From Cherax quadricarinatus (Eukaryota > Arthropoda > Malacostraca > Decapoda > Parastacidae), in contig NW_027196448.1 in NCBI RefSeq assembly GCF_038502225.1, forward strand, positions 26,890 through 90,889: 64,000 nucleotides of DNA. Reading direction: 5' to 3'. Made by a program: the position numbers and the translations under genes. Under the pieces are notes generated by a model that saw only the letters and a list, made by a program, of their open reading frames with translations, made no database searches and was not told the DNA's origin. This document shows positions 47,793 to 58,592 of the stretch, piece by piece. Positions within the stretch are counted from its first letter, which is position 1. The number at the start of each line of letters is the position of its first letter.

Positions 47793-47950
47793 AGGTAATA
47801 TTAGTTAGGAAACAGGGCAGGTGTTACCTGACACTGGTTTTACTCATATAACCCGCCTCTGGAGCTTTTGGTCATCTGACCGAGGCCTTCTGCTGGCTTA
47901 CCGGTCCACCCCTTCAAAAATAATTATGGTTGTGATTACAACCATTATAT
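47793..47950 (-). repeat. Dispersed repeat family C, copy 4
   Basis: AGGAAACAGGGCAGGTGTTA, TTTTGGTCATCTGACCGAGG, CTGGCTTACCGGTCCACCCC. More diverged than copy 3. Confidence 0.83.
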
Positions 47951-48720
47951 GATATTTTTGAAGCTGGACGAACTTAAATCTAGTTAAGCTGGTGTGGTAA
48001 TGTCGACACGTTCAACGTAACACACGTACGTACTCTTTCATAAAAAAAGTTCTGCCACCAGTCCACAGTTTTGCAGGAGAAATGTTGCCCTGCTCGATGT
48101 GTTGGGCAGTACGTACGTGGGTTTTACCTTGAATTTGAAACCTGCACAAAATGAAACTCTTTCTCGTATTATGAACATCTCCTTCAGCAGTTTGAATGCC
48201 ATTAAGTCATTAATAAACTTAGGAGGTTTTGAAAAGATATCTAAATGAATAAAAACATTTACACGATTCCATGTGCTGGCTTTTCTTTTGTACTAGGGGG
48301 AAATAATTTTAACGTCGATTTTATCAACATGCATATACTGTATGCAATGAAAATAATAATAATAATAATGTGGTATTTCGGAACATAGGTACAGAGAGTA
48401 GTGAAATTACTTTCATTCATGCTGAGTACTGATGGCTGCATCAACACACAGCAAGAGGAGCATAAGGGAATCGATTTACAATGAGAAATGTTCCCGGTTT
48501 TGGTAATATAAATGAGACTGTCGGGCTTTTAATGATTTATGTTTATTATTTTCTTAAATTTAAGCAAACATAAAAGAAGATTATTAACTAACTAGGAATC
48601 CGGTGATTCCGTAAATGTCGCTCGCTCCTTGTAAATTGAAGCTGTATTAATTCCATTAGGAAAAAAAGCACGTGGGATAATACTTGTTTAGCAGCAGACT
48701 TGAGGGTGTTCATGGTTCAC
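47951..48720. other. Intergenic sequence, nothing recognised
   Basis: A short (AAT)n at about 48351-48368. No recognisable element or gene. Confidence 0.5.
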
Positions 48721-48722
48721 AC

Positions 48723-49370
48723 TTAAATAGGGTTCACACACACACACACACACACATATGCTTGCTGGAAGTCCAAGCCCCTTGCACACAAAATCTCCTT
48801 TACCCCCTCCCTCCAACCTTTCCTAGGACGACTCCTACACCGCCTTCCTTCCACTACAGATTTATACGCACTCCAAGTCATTCTATTTCGCTCCATCTTC
48901 TCTAAATGTCCGAACCACCTCAGCAACCCTTCTCACCCCTCTGGATACTACTTTCAGTAATCCTGCACACACATTGCCCTCAGACATGACATCTCCACTG
49001 CCTCCAGCCTTCTCCTTGTTGCAACATTCACCACCCATGCTTCACACCCATGTAAGAACGTTGGTATAACTATACTCTCATAAATTCCCCTCTGCTTTCA
49101 TGGATAAAGTTCTTTGTCTCAACAGACTCCTCAGTGCACCACTCACTTTACCCCCTCATCACTTCTATGATTACCTCGTCTTTCATAGACCCATCTGCTG
49201 ACAAGTCCACTACCAAATATCTGAATATATTCTCCATACTCTCCCTCCACTCTGAAATCCACTCTTTCATTGTCTAATTTTTTATCGTCACCACCTTACT
49301 CTTCCCTATGTTTACTTCTAATTTCTTTCTTTTACATAGCCTACCAATTGTAAATATGCGACATAATTTA
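48723..49370 (-). pseudogene. Decayed LINE pol C-terminal remnant
   Basis: On the minus strand, disjoint frames give fragments typical of the region after a LINE reverse transcriptase: VDLSADGSMKDEV near 49200, SLLRQRTLSMKAKRG near 49110, LYGCEAWVVN-like ending near 49030, and an open 67-codon tail (48723-48926) reading LRWFGHLEKMERNRM and GRRCRSRPRKGWREGVKE. Frames change several times, so it is non-functional. The motif LRWFGHxxRM is common to several LINE clades. It is distinct from the CR1-like and 8.4-kb LINEs. Its 3' side runs into (CA)n on the plus strand at 48735-48757. Confidence 0.72.
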
Positions 49371-49708
49371 TTTTCCTGGAGTGATACAGAGATACAGGAA
49401 GATGAAGGCAGTGGTGCCAGTGATACAGAGTCTTTATAACTTTCTTCCTCAAAATTGTAGCCACTTTAAGCGTGCAGTGTTCATAACTCTAATTTTTGTC
49501 TTCACCAGTCTTCTTTGTGTTCATAAACACGAGGGTTCTCAGCCTCTATATTTCCTGGGTCTCCTTTCATCTGTTTTCCATCTCTTTGATTCTATTTCTA
49601 TTTCTTATCCTTTATCGATTTCTCTGCCATTTTATATTCTGTCTCTGTCTGTCTTTCTCTCTCTGTCTTTGTCTCTCTCTCCTGCGGAAATCAGAAGAAA
49701 TACCTAAT

Positions 49709-49712
<4 letters not shown>
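49371..49712. other. Intergenic sequence, nothing recognised
   Basis: Pyrimidine-rich near 49620-49690. No element recognised. Confidence 0.5.

Positions 49713-49797
<85 letters not shown>
49713..49797. repeat. (TG)n microsatellite
   Basis: Pure TG run. Confidence 0.98.
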
Positions 49798-49802
<5 letters not shown>

Positions 49803-49849
49803 AAAGGGTGAGAGGGAGGGTAATTAAGAAATATTAGACTCCAGCAGCT

Positions 49850-50112
49850 AGGGAACATTAACCCACTTTGAAAGTTAAAAAACCCAGGGTAACCCCCCCA
49901 AATCAGCCAACCAGGGTGGCTTTCATTCATTGGAGTCTCTAGGTTCTTGTGCTGAAGATGTGACCCACAGCAGCCGACTCATGTACCTATTTACTGCTAG
50001 ATGAACAGGGGCAGTAGAGGTTAGGCGACTCTTCCATCCGTCTCGACATTCATATAGACTCGAACCCTTTCTATTATGATCCGAACTGCCTACCAGTGAG
50101 CCTAGTCCAGAC
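49850..50112 (-). mobile_element. tRNA-derived SINE, copy S5
   Basis: Reading minus, GGACTAGGCTCACTGGTAGG (A-box region), GGTTCGAGTCTA (B box), then a body matching GATGTGACCCACAGCAGCC and TGTACCTATTTACTGCTAG on the plus strand, with CCCAGGGTAACC in the tail. Confidence 0.78.
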
Positions 50113-50936
50113 ACTCCCTGCTCCCGTCAGGAAGGAGGATCGAGGCTCCAACGTTTCACACAAGCGAGCCAGTTGTTTCATTCCATAGCTTTCACAGAAA
50201 CTTTACCAATGCATTTAATTAGACCCCAAAAATGGATCATGGTTGAATCAAAAGATAAACTTTACAAACGAACAGTGCGCCATATTTGATGCGTTGTTAT
50301 TTAAACGAAACAAGAGTGTTGCGATGCCATGGAGGATAGAAAGAGAGAGGAAGGGGTGGCCATTTCCTCCTCATTCAATAAAGTTAGCTTTAATATGTTA
50401 GATGATAATTAGAGGAATACTCTTGTGAGTTTTGACTGCCATGTTACGTGTGTAATACTACTCACAATTACTACCAATGCTGCTCACACATATTTCCCAG
50501 GTCAACAATGTATTTTTAAGTACGAGGAATGGGAAAGATAGTAACACCCCTTCCCTTGGGGAAATAACCCCTTACCTTGGAGGAGGGGAATAACATCCCC
50601 TTCCCTTGAACCTCAATGTCGCACTACAGACTTTAGTGAAGAAAAAGACATGTACAGAACAAGTTTTATTGGGACAGCGTTTCGCGCTAGGCCTGTATCA
50701 AGACACAGAGCAAAACGTTGTTGGGCAACACGTCTTCAACGTGTGTCGTCAACCCTTTCCATTCTCCATCTACTTTTACATTCCCTTACCATTTCTTTCC
50801 ACTGCTTTCCTTATGTTATCCTAACGAACTGGGCTTGTTGTTTTATGTTGCGAGGACACTCGTGGCAGTGGATGCTCAAGGATTAATTTCAGCCTCATCC
50901 TGTTTGAATACCCGCCTGAACAAGCAGTCTATATAG
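50113..50936. other. Intergenic sequence with degenerate CCCTTCCCTTGG words
   Basis: Near 50545-50610 CCCTTCCCTTGG-type words recur three times. Near 50655-50745 GACAGCGTTTCGCGCTAGGC may be a dispersed-repeat fragment. No gene recognised. Confidence 0.45.
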
Positions 50937-51129
50937 CAATGAAACCACGAAACAAGTGGTTTTGAATCAGTTACCAAACTGCAGCAGGCCAGGATTCGAC
51001 CCCACGACACATTGTCCCGCATCAAGAGGCCACACAATGATGGTAAGGTGACATGTACGCTGTGTCCCCTCTTGAGGCAGGACAGTGTGTCGTGGGGTCG
51101 AATTCTGGCCTGTCGCACTTTGGTAAATG

Positions 51130-51130
<1 letters not shown>
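50937..51130. mobile_element. Foldback element with 57-bp arms
   Basis: The arms 50973-51029 and 51068-51124 are reverse complements with about six mismatches around a 38-bp loop. Each arm contains GGATTCGACCCCACGACAC or its complement, a B-box-like tRNA motif. The sequence before the left arm (AAACCACGAAACAAGTGG) resembles the end of the 33609 foldback element. Confidence 0.78.
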
Positions 51131-51197
<67 letters not shown>

Positions 51198-51261
51198 GTA
51201 AATATATATATATATATATATATCTATATATGTATATTTATGTTTTTTGTATATATATATA

Positions 51262-51294
<33 letters not shown>

Positions 51295-51301
51295 TTTTTT
51301 A

Positions 51302-51352
<51 letters not shown>

Positions 51353-51363
51353 ATATATATAAT
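51131..51363. repeat. Interrupted (TA)n microsatellite
   Basis: TA runs separated by AAAGGTAA, TGTATATTTATGTTTTTTG and similar interruptions. Confidence 0.95.
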
Positions 51364-51751
51364 GTCGTATCATATAGGTAAAACTTGCGATCTTGGCTTA
51401 ATTAGCAACGCTCTTCTTGCCTAATAAAGCAAGCGAAAATTTGTGTATACAATAATTTCGCAGAAATCATTCTTAACCTAGCGAAAAAAAATATATTTCA
51501 TTGTGTTTTTATTATTAAATTATTGTAAACTTATCTAAAATATATTTACTTGGATTAGGCTAATTTAAATTGTACTTGTTATAATAAGGTTAGTTAAGTT
51601 TTCTAAGGTTATTTTGGTACAAAATTATGGAGTTTTATATTAACATAAATGAAAAAAATATATTTTTAAACATATAAGAAAAAAATTTTAGAAAGGACTT
51701 AATTTTAAATGAGATCTTGCCAATTGACCAATGTTACCTATTCGGCACGAC
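51364..51751. mobile_element. TIR element family T, second complete 388-bp copy
   Basis: Starts GTCGTATCATATAGGTAAAA and ends ACCTATTCGGCACGAC. Same length (388 bp) and orientation as 34097-34484, with diverged left TIR. (TA)n on both sides. Confidence 0.87.

Positions 51752-51830
<79 letters not shown>
51752..51830. repeat. (TA)n microsatellite
   Basis: TA run between the TIR element and the Penelope-like remnant. Confidence 0.98.
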
Positions 51831-51833
<3 letters not shown>

Positions 51834-52568
51834 ATAAGATCACAGTAAACAGGTGATTTTAAAATATGCAAAACAACCACTGTGAAAAAGTAGTGAAATT
51901 CCAAGCGCTTTCCTGACTACTCACATTGTCAAGGAACTATGAAAGTAATACATCAAAGGAAGGCAATTAAAAGGCTTAGACTACACCTCACAGTCAACCC
52001 CCACAACAAAGAAACACCTGACGCGCGACAATACCGGACTCAATACCGGTCCGCTGGTCCAACTAGACAGGTCCTCACGACATCCCACTAACAAAATATT
52101 CTACCCAAGAAATAAGGTTTATTATTTGTCCAGTGTATTATTAAACTCTAACCAAATTTTATTAATTATATATGAGTCTAATTTATATAAACCTAAGGAA
52201 ATATTCATATTATTTTCAAAACTGCTCTTTATGAAACAAGATTCAATTATATTTCTGTCAACCATGGACTTGCTTGATACAACTTTCTCAACTTTTTGAA
52301 AATCAATTGGATGGTTAAAATCTCTCACATGAATAAATAGAACATTGGAATCTTGTCCAGTTCTAATGCTATATTTATGTTGTTTTAATCTAAGTTCGAG
52401 ATTTTTACCAGTTTGACCGTAATAAACTTCATCGCAAATTTTACAAGGAATTTTATAGACACATCCATCAGCATTTTGGGGGGAATTCTTTATCATAAGT
52501 TTTTTTTACTGTATCAAGATTTTTAAATACAACTTTGATATTAAAAGTCATAAGAAGAGAAGGCATAT
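51831..52568 (-). mobile_element. Penelope-like retroelement, 3' remnant
   Basis: Minus-strand remnant: endonuclease frame at 52122-52496, then a 3' region running down to GCAATAAGATCACAGTAAAC next to (TA)n. The terminal about 90 bp match the hairpin at 34587. The reverse transcriptase is missing apart from a short preceding segment. Confidence 0.82.
52122..52560 (-). pseudogene. GIY-YIG endonuclease of a Penelope-like element, frameshifted
   Basis: The open part (52122-52496, 124 codons) contains GCVYKIPCKICDEVYYGQTG and NLELRLKQHKYSIR: a GIY-YIG-like core with a two-cysteine CxxC knuckle (CKIC), as in Penelope-like elements, where it nicks target DNA. Upstream, about 20 residues (FNIKVVFKNLDTVKK) of the linker lie in another frame. 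The run of eight T at 52500-52507 (plus strand) separates the two frames and an in-frame TAA is at 52506-52508, so a homopolymer indel is the likely lesion. The RT domain is truncated away, partly by the adjacent MITE. Confidence 0.85.
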
Positions 52569-52590
52569 ACAGTGGACCCTCGAATTTCAT

Positions 52591-52759
52591 AATCCCTTTT
52601 CTGAATGTAAAACTAGAGTTATTCTCCATAAAATGTATTTTTGTTAATATTTTTGGGTGTCTGGAATGGATTAATTGGATTTACATTTTTTCTTATGAGA
52701 AATATTAACAAAAAATACATTTTATAGAGGATAACTATAGTTTTACACACACAAAAGGG

Positions 52760-52762
<3 letters not shown>
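52591..52762. mobile_element. 172-bp TIR element (MITE)
   Basis: The left end AATCCCTTTTCTGAATG and right end (reverse complement AATCCCTTTTGTGTGTG) form arms of about 60 bp with scattered differences, meeting around GGTGTCTGGAATGG. The preceding CAGTGGACCCTCGAA may belong to it. It sits between the Penelope-like remnant and (TA)n. Confidence 0.78.
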
Positions 52763-52834
<72 letters not shown>

Positions 52835-52899
52835 TATATATATATATATATATGTATATATATGTATATATATGTATATATATGTATATGTATATATAT
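52763..52899. repeat. (TA)n with TATG variants
   Basis: TA run, then repeated ATATATATGT units. Confidence 0.95.
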
Positions 52900-53189
52900 A
52901 CCCACACGCTGCACTGCGTGTTTTTCGTGCGTCGGTGTGCTGTACGCAGTGACTTGTGTGCACACGCGCACACACTCATACTAAATCAGAATACTTAACT
53001 AATTACTTTTAATCATAACCAGAGCTTAATTAAACGCTCTTAAAATTACTCTGACTGGTATGTAATTAACAGTGGTCGCCAGTGAGTGTTTATGATTCAC
53101 TGTTTATCTTCACACTATTTACTGTTTGCTCTGTGTTGTGTTTATTGCACCCTTTTTTTAGTGTGTCTTTTGTATTGATTATTTTTGCT
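52900..53189. other. Spacer, nothing recognised
   Basis: Short AT-rich sequence with CACACGCGCACAC near 52960. Confidence 0.45.
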
Positions 53190-53480
53190 TATATGGGATT
53201 TTGTTTACATGGTGTTTTTGTTTATATGATATTTTTGTTTATAAGGCTTTTTGTTTACAAAATGTGTTTTGTTTACATGGTGTTTCAGTTTATATAGTGC
53301 TTTGTTTATATATTGTTTGTTCACGTGCTGTTTCTATTTACATGGTGTCTTTGTTTACGTTGTGTTTTTGTTTTCATGGTTGTATGTTTACATGGTGTTT
53401 TCGTTTACATACATTTTTGTTTACGTAGTGTTTCTGTTTACATAGTTTTTGTTACGTTTACAAAGACTGTTTTCATTTAC
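53190..53480. repeat. Degenerate 18-19-bp repeat (TTTGTTTACATGGTGTT type)
   Basis: About 15 imperfect units of TTTGTTTACATGGTGTT with irregular indels. Confidence 0.8.
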
Positions 53481-53584
53481 TGTGCTTAATTTAACTATAT
53501 GTTCATGTTTCATTGTTTATTAAATAAAAAAGTTGGAGGAGCCTGGATAGCAGAAAGTTTTGTTCTGTTTTAAATGTGGGACTG

Positions 53585-54450
<866 letters not shown>

Positions 54451-54499
<49 letters not shown>

Positions 54500-54524
54500 T
54501 GTGTCTGTGTCTGTGTGTGTGTGT

Positions 54525-54623
<99 letters not shown>

Positions 54624-54638
54624 TGTGTGTGTGTGTGT

Positions 54639-54670
<32 letters not shown>

Positions 54671-54712
54671 TTGTGTCTGTGTGTGTGTCTGTGTGTGTGT
54701 CTGTGTGTGTGT

Positions 54713-54767
<55 letters not shown>

Positions 54768-54972
54768 TGTGTCTGTGTCTGTGTGTGTGTGTGTATGTGT
54801 GTGTGTGTGTGTGTGGATGTGTGTGTGTGTGTGTCTGTGTGTGTGTGTGTGTGTGTATGTGTGTATATGTGTGTGTGTGTGTGTGTTATGTGTGTGTGTT
54901 GTGTGTGTTGTGTGTGTGTGTTATGTGTGGTGTGTGTGTGTGTGTGTGTGTGGTGTGTGTGGTGTGTGTGGT
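54451..54972. repeat. Long (TG)n microsatellite with TCTG/TATG variants
   Basis: About 520 bp. Variant motifs (TGTCTG, TGTATG, TGGTG) cluster toward the right end, suggesting an older right edge. Confidence 0.97.
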
Positions 54973-55038
54973 TAGTTACCAGTTTGTCCTAGGCACATGT
55001 CGATTAGACAATAGGCCTGTTGTGTGTGTGTAGGTGTG

Positions 55039-55093
<55 letters not shown>

Positions 55094-55375
55094 GGTGGTC
55101 ATTGAGACACAAGGATCGAGCACTTCGCAGGGGTGGACAAAAAATAAAAAAACAATGAACCGGGAAAAAAAAATCAGTGAGGGAGGATGTAAGGTGACAG
55201 GCAGTGAGACAAAGCCTCCGTGTAATGTGTGTTAGTGGCTTGAATTGGTGGCTGAGTGAATGTGATAACCTGATTACCAGAGAGAGAGAGAGAAAAAAAA
55301 AGAGAGAAAGAGAGTGAGTGATTATTATTTTTATTTTGGTATTCATGGGGGGATCGCTCAATTCATTGAAGTTAA
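54973..55375. other. Sequence with a second (TG)n and GA-rich tract
   Basis: (TG)n at 55020-55092, a GA/A-rich tract at 55278-55318. No gene recognised. Confidence 0.6.
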
Positions 55376-55619
<244 letters not shown>

Positions 55620-55629
55620 GTGTGTGTGT

Positions 55630-56005
55630 GTTGTGCCGAATAGGTAAAACTGGTCAATTAGCAAGAACTCATTTAAAATTAAGTCCTTTCTAAAAATTTC
55701 TCTTGTACATTTAAAGATATATTTTTTTCATTTATGTTAATATAGAAATTAATGATTTAGTATAAAAATAACCTTAGGAAACTTACCTAACCTTATTATA
55801 ACAAATGCAATTAAATTTAGCCTAATCCAACTAAATATATTTTATATAAGTTTACATTAATAACACAATGAAATATAATTTTTTTGTTAAGTTGAGAATG
55901 ATTTTGGGGAAATTATTGCATACACAAATTTTCACTTGCCCTAATCAGCTAGAAGTGCGTTGCTATTTAAGCCAAAAATCACAAGTTTTACCTATTCGGC
56001 ACGAC
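55630..56005. mobile_element. TIR element family T, third near-complete copy (inverted)
   Basis: Starts TTGTGCCGAATAGGTAAAAC and ends ACCTATTCGGCACGAC, 376 bp, opposite orientation to the copies at 34097 and 51364. Left side is TA then a short TG run; right side is TA-rich. Confidence 0.87.
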
Positions 56006-56164
56006 ATATTTATATATATATTATATATATAGCACATTAATATGTGGATGAAATTGTTAATCTGGTTCATCTGTTAAGAAGTCTTAAGGAACTCAAGAAG
56101 CTATAGTTGTTGCTCCTCACTGTTGTTGTGTTGAGAAGCTGCAACACAAACTGATGGTATCTCG
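56006..56164. other. Short spacer
   Basis: TA-rich at first; nothing recognised. Confidence 0.45.
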
Positions 56165-57076
56165 TGTGTTGGTAGATGTTAGTGTGTAGTAGATAGTAGT
56201 CTGTGTGGTAGATGTTAGTGTGTAGTAGATAGTAGTCTGTGTGGTAGATGTTAGTGTGTAGTAGATAGTAGTCTGTGTGGTAGATGTTAGTGTGTAGTAG
56301 ATAGTAGTCTGTGTGGTAGATGTTAGTATGTAGTAGATAGTAGTCTGTGTGGTAGATGTTAGTGTGTAGTAGATAGTAGTCTGTGTGGTAGATGTTAGTA
56401 TGTAGTAGATAGTAGTCTGTGTGGTAGATGTTAGTGTGTAGTAGATAGTAGTCTGTGTGGTAGATGTTAGTATGTAGTAGACAGTAGTCTGTGTGGTAGA
56501 TGTTAGTATGTAGTAGACAGTAGTCTGTGTGGTAGATGTTAGTGTGTAGTAGATAGTAGTCTGTGTGGTAGATGTTAGTGTGTAGTAGACAGTAGTCTGT
56601 GTGGTAGATGTTAGTGTGTAGTAGATAGTAGTCTGTGTGGTAGATGTTAGTGTGTAGTAGATAGTAGTCTGTGTGGTAGATGTTAGTATGTAGTAGATAG
56701 TAGTCTGTGTGGTAGATGTTAGTATGTAGTAGACAGTAGTCTGTGTGGTAGATGTTAGTGTGTAGTAGATAGTAGTCAGTGTGGTAGATAGTAGTCAGTG
56801 TGTAGTAGTCTGTGTAGTAGATAGTCAGTGTGTAGTAGTCTGTGTAGTAGATGTTAGTGTTTAGTAGACAGTAGTCTGTGTGGTAGATAGTAGTCAGTGT
56901 GTAGTAGTTTGTGTGGTAGATAGTAGTCAGTGTGTAGTAGTCTGTGTGGTAGATAGTAGTCAGTGTGTAGTAGTCTGTGTGGTAGATAGTAGTCAGTGTG
57001 TAGTATGTGTGGTAGATAGTAGTCAGTGTGTAGTAGTCTGTGTGGTAGATAGTAGTCAGTGTGTAGTAGACAGTAT
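56165..57076. repeat. Minisatellite, 36-bp unit switching to 33-bp unit
   Basis: To about 56780 the unit is TGTGTGGTAGATGTTAGTG then TGTAGTAGATAGTAGTC (36 bp). After that a 33-bp unit, TGTGTGGTAGATAGTAGTCA then GTGTGTAGTAGTC, dominates. Open frames in the second part (SSQCVVVCVVD repeat) are not considered coding. Confidence 0.95.
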
Positions 57077-57149
57077 GTATCGGTGGATAGTAGAGTTTGC
57101 CGTAGAGAGTATCAATAAGGGAGATACTACCTGGCTTACTACTTACCTT

Positions 57150-57298
57150 GCTATTATCATGGGGAACGCTAAACCCGTAGGGATTATGTAGGGCTTGTTT
57201 TAAGCATTTAGGCTTAATTCAGGGAATTGGAGCACAGACCCAGTTCCCTATTTCAAGAGCCCGTCACCAGCATCAAGGAACCTCCCTCGAGGGGCTCG
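57150..57298 (-). repeat. Dispersed repeat family B, copy 3 (inverted)
   Basis: GGGGAACGCTAAACCCGTAG, TTCAGGGAATTGGAGCACAG, CAAGAGCCCGTCACCAGCAT, CAAGGAACCTCCCTCGAGGG: reverse complement of the copies at 24065 and 32868. Confidence 0.8.
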
Positions 57299-57537
57299 TA
57301 ATATACATTGCGGGTTGTCGCCATCTCTCCTGTAGTTAAGGCATCGTGTAAATCATAACCTGGCTGGTCAAAGACACGGCTGCGGAGGATCCAGCCTTCG
57401 GGAAATCCAATAGAGCAAGTGAGCTTCTGTAGCTATGGCCGCCTGTAATTATGAGTTGCTGTGGATTAGTTTCCCTGATAGCAATATCAGGATTAATGAT
57501 GTTTGAAATTGTATACAATACCGACGAGTTGAAGGTT
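57299..57537. other. Spacer, nothing recognised
   Basis: No element or gene seen. Confidence 0.45.
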
Positions 57538-57677
57538 AAGGCACATGTGCAATAGTTAATGGACTGATTACATCATCTTACCTCATTACTACTGCTGCCT
57601 CTGTATTTGACTGAAGAAGCCTACTGTGTAGGCGAAACGTTTCATTAATAAAGATGGCCAACTGTTGCACATGTCTT
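57538..57677 (+). mobile_element. Family D element with terminal inverted repeats
   Basis: Left end AAGGCACATGTGCAATAGTT and right end AACTGTTGCACATGTCTT are reverse complements with a few differences. The interior has GAAGAAGCCTACTGTGTAGG, GCGAAACGTTTC and AATAAAGATGG. About 140 bp, no coding capacity. Confidence 0.72.
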
Positions 57678-57747
57678 AATCTTCAAGATTAATGATGTTG
57701 GTACATCATCTAACCTGTAAATAAGTTACTGCCTTGGTTCTAGATAT

Positions 57748-57972
57748 AACAGGGGTCCCCCACCTGCGGCCCTTCTAGGAAATAAATGTGGCCCTCATAT
57801 GAAATTACAAGTTCACTTTTATCTAGGTTCCACACTGCACATCGTCAACAGTTACATAATATTATTATTGTTATTATTCATAAAAACTGCAAAAATTGCA
57901 AAATGCGGCCCTCCTTTAATTTTGCATTTTCAAATTGGCCCTTTCATAATACAAGCATGGGGACCACTCCCC
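57748..57972. mobile_element. Possible hAT-type MITE
   Basis: Begins ACAGGGGTCCCCCACCTGCG and ends GCATGGGGACCACTCC, whose complement is GGAGTGGTCCCC. GCGGCCCT is repeated inside, with an ATTATTATT core. Ends resemble hAT 'CAGGGGTCC' termini. No clear 8-bp target duplication, so the call is tentative. Confidence 0.55.
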
Positions 57973-57997
57973 GGGCTAGGTGATTCACACACCTGTG

Positions 57998-58140
57998 GTG
58001 GTAAGACGTGTAGCAGTCAGGTATCTTTATTCTGAAACGTTTCGTTTACGCAGTAGGCTTCTTCAGTCGAGTATAGAGGAAGCAGTAGAGATGTAGAGAC
58101 GATATAATTAATCCATCACCCTTGAAGACGTATTTTGAGG
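57998..58140 (-). repeat. Dispersed repeat family D, copy 4 (inverted)
   Basis: AAGACGTGTAGCAGTCAGG, TATCTTTATTCTGAAACG, TTTCGTTTACGCAGTAGG, CTTCTTCAGTCGAG: inverse of the copy at 57538. Confidence 0.75.
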
Positions 58141-58592
58141 TGGTCAGTCCCTCAGCCTGGAGAAGACTTTTGCTGCATATTCTGGAGTAATGTATACCAT
58201 TTATCATATTCACTTACGGTCATATCACTGTACTAGACTCTGAGACCTGGCTCTATCACACAGCTGAGACCTGGCTCTATCACACAGCTCTGAGACCTGG
58301 CTCTATCACACAGCTCTGAGAGATGATCTGTGTACAGTGGGAGTGTATTGTTGGTGACAGCAGCAAGTTGATAATAATAGTGGAAATTAGATAATGTCAC
58401 CAAACGTAATATATTTTAAACCACTGAACTGACAAATAATCCGCACTTGAGAGACTTAAACTTATAATGACGTTTCGAGCCGACCTGGACCATTAACAAG
58501 TCGCACAGATAAACGAGAAGGGAAGGGAGCCAGAATATATACGAGAGGGCGAGGTAAAGGAGTGGTAGGACGGGAAGGAGTAGTTGTCGTCG
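58141..58592. other. Spacer with a three-copy 24-26-bp repeat
   Basis: GAGACCTGGCTCTATCACAC recurs three times at 58240-58320. Otherwise nothing recognised. Confidence 0.7.

Noticed and set aside
51831..51930. Hammerhead ribozyme in the Penelope-like terminus
   Set aside because: Such elements can carry one, but I did not find the CTGATGA...GAAA core on either strand of this terminus or its copy at 34587.
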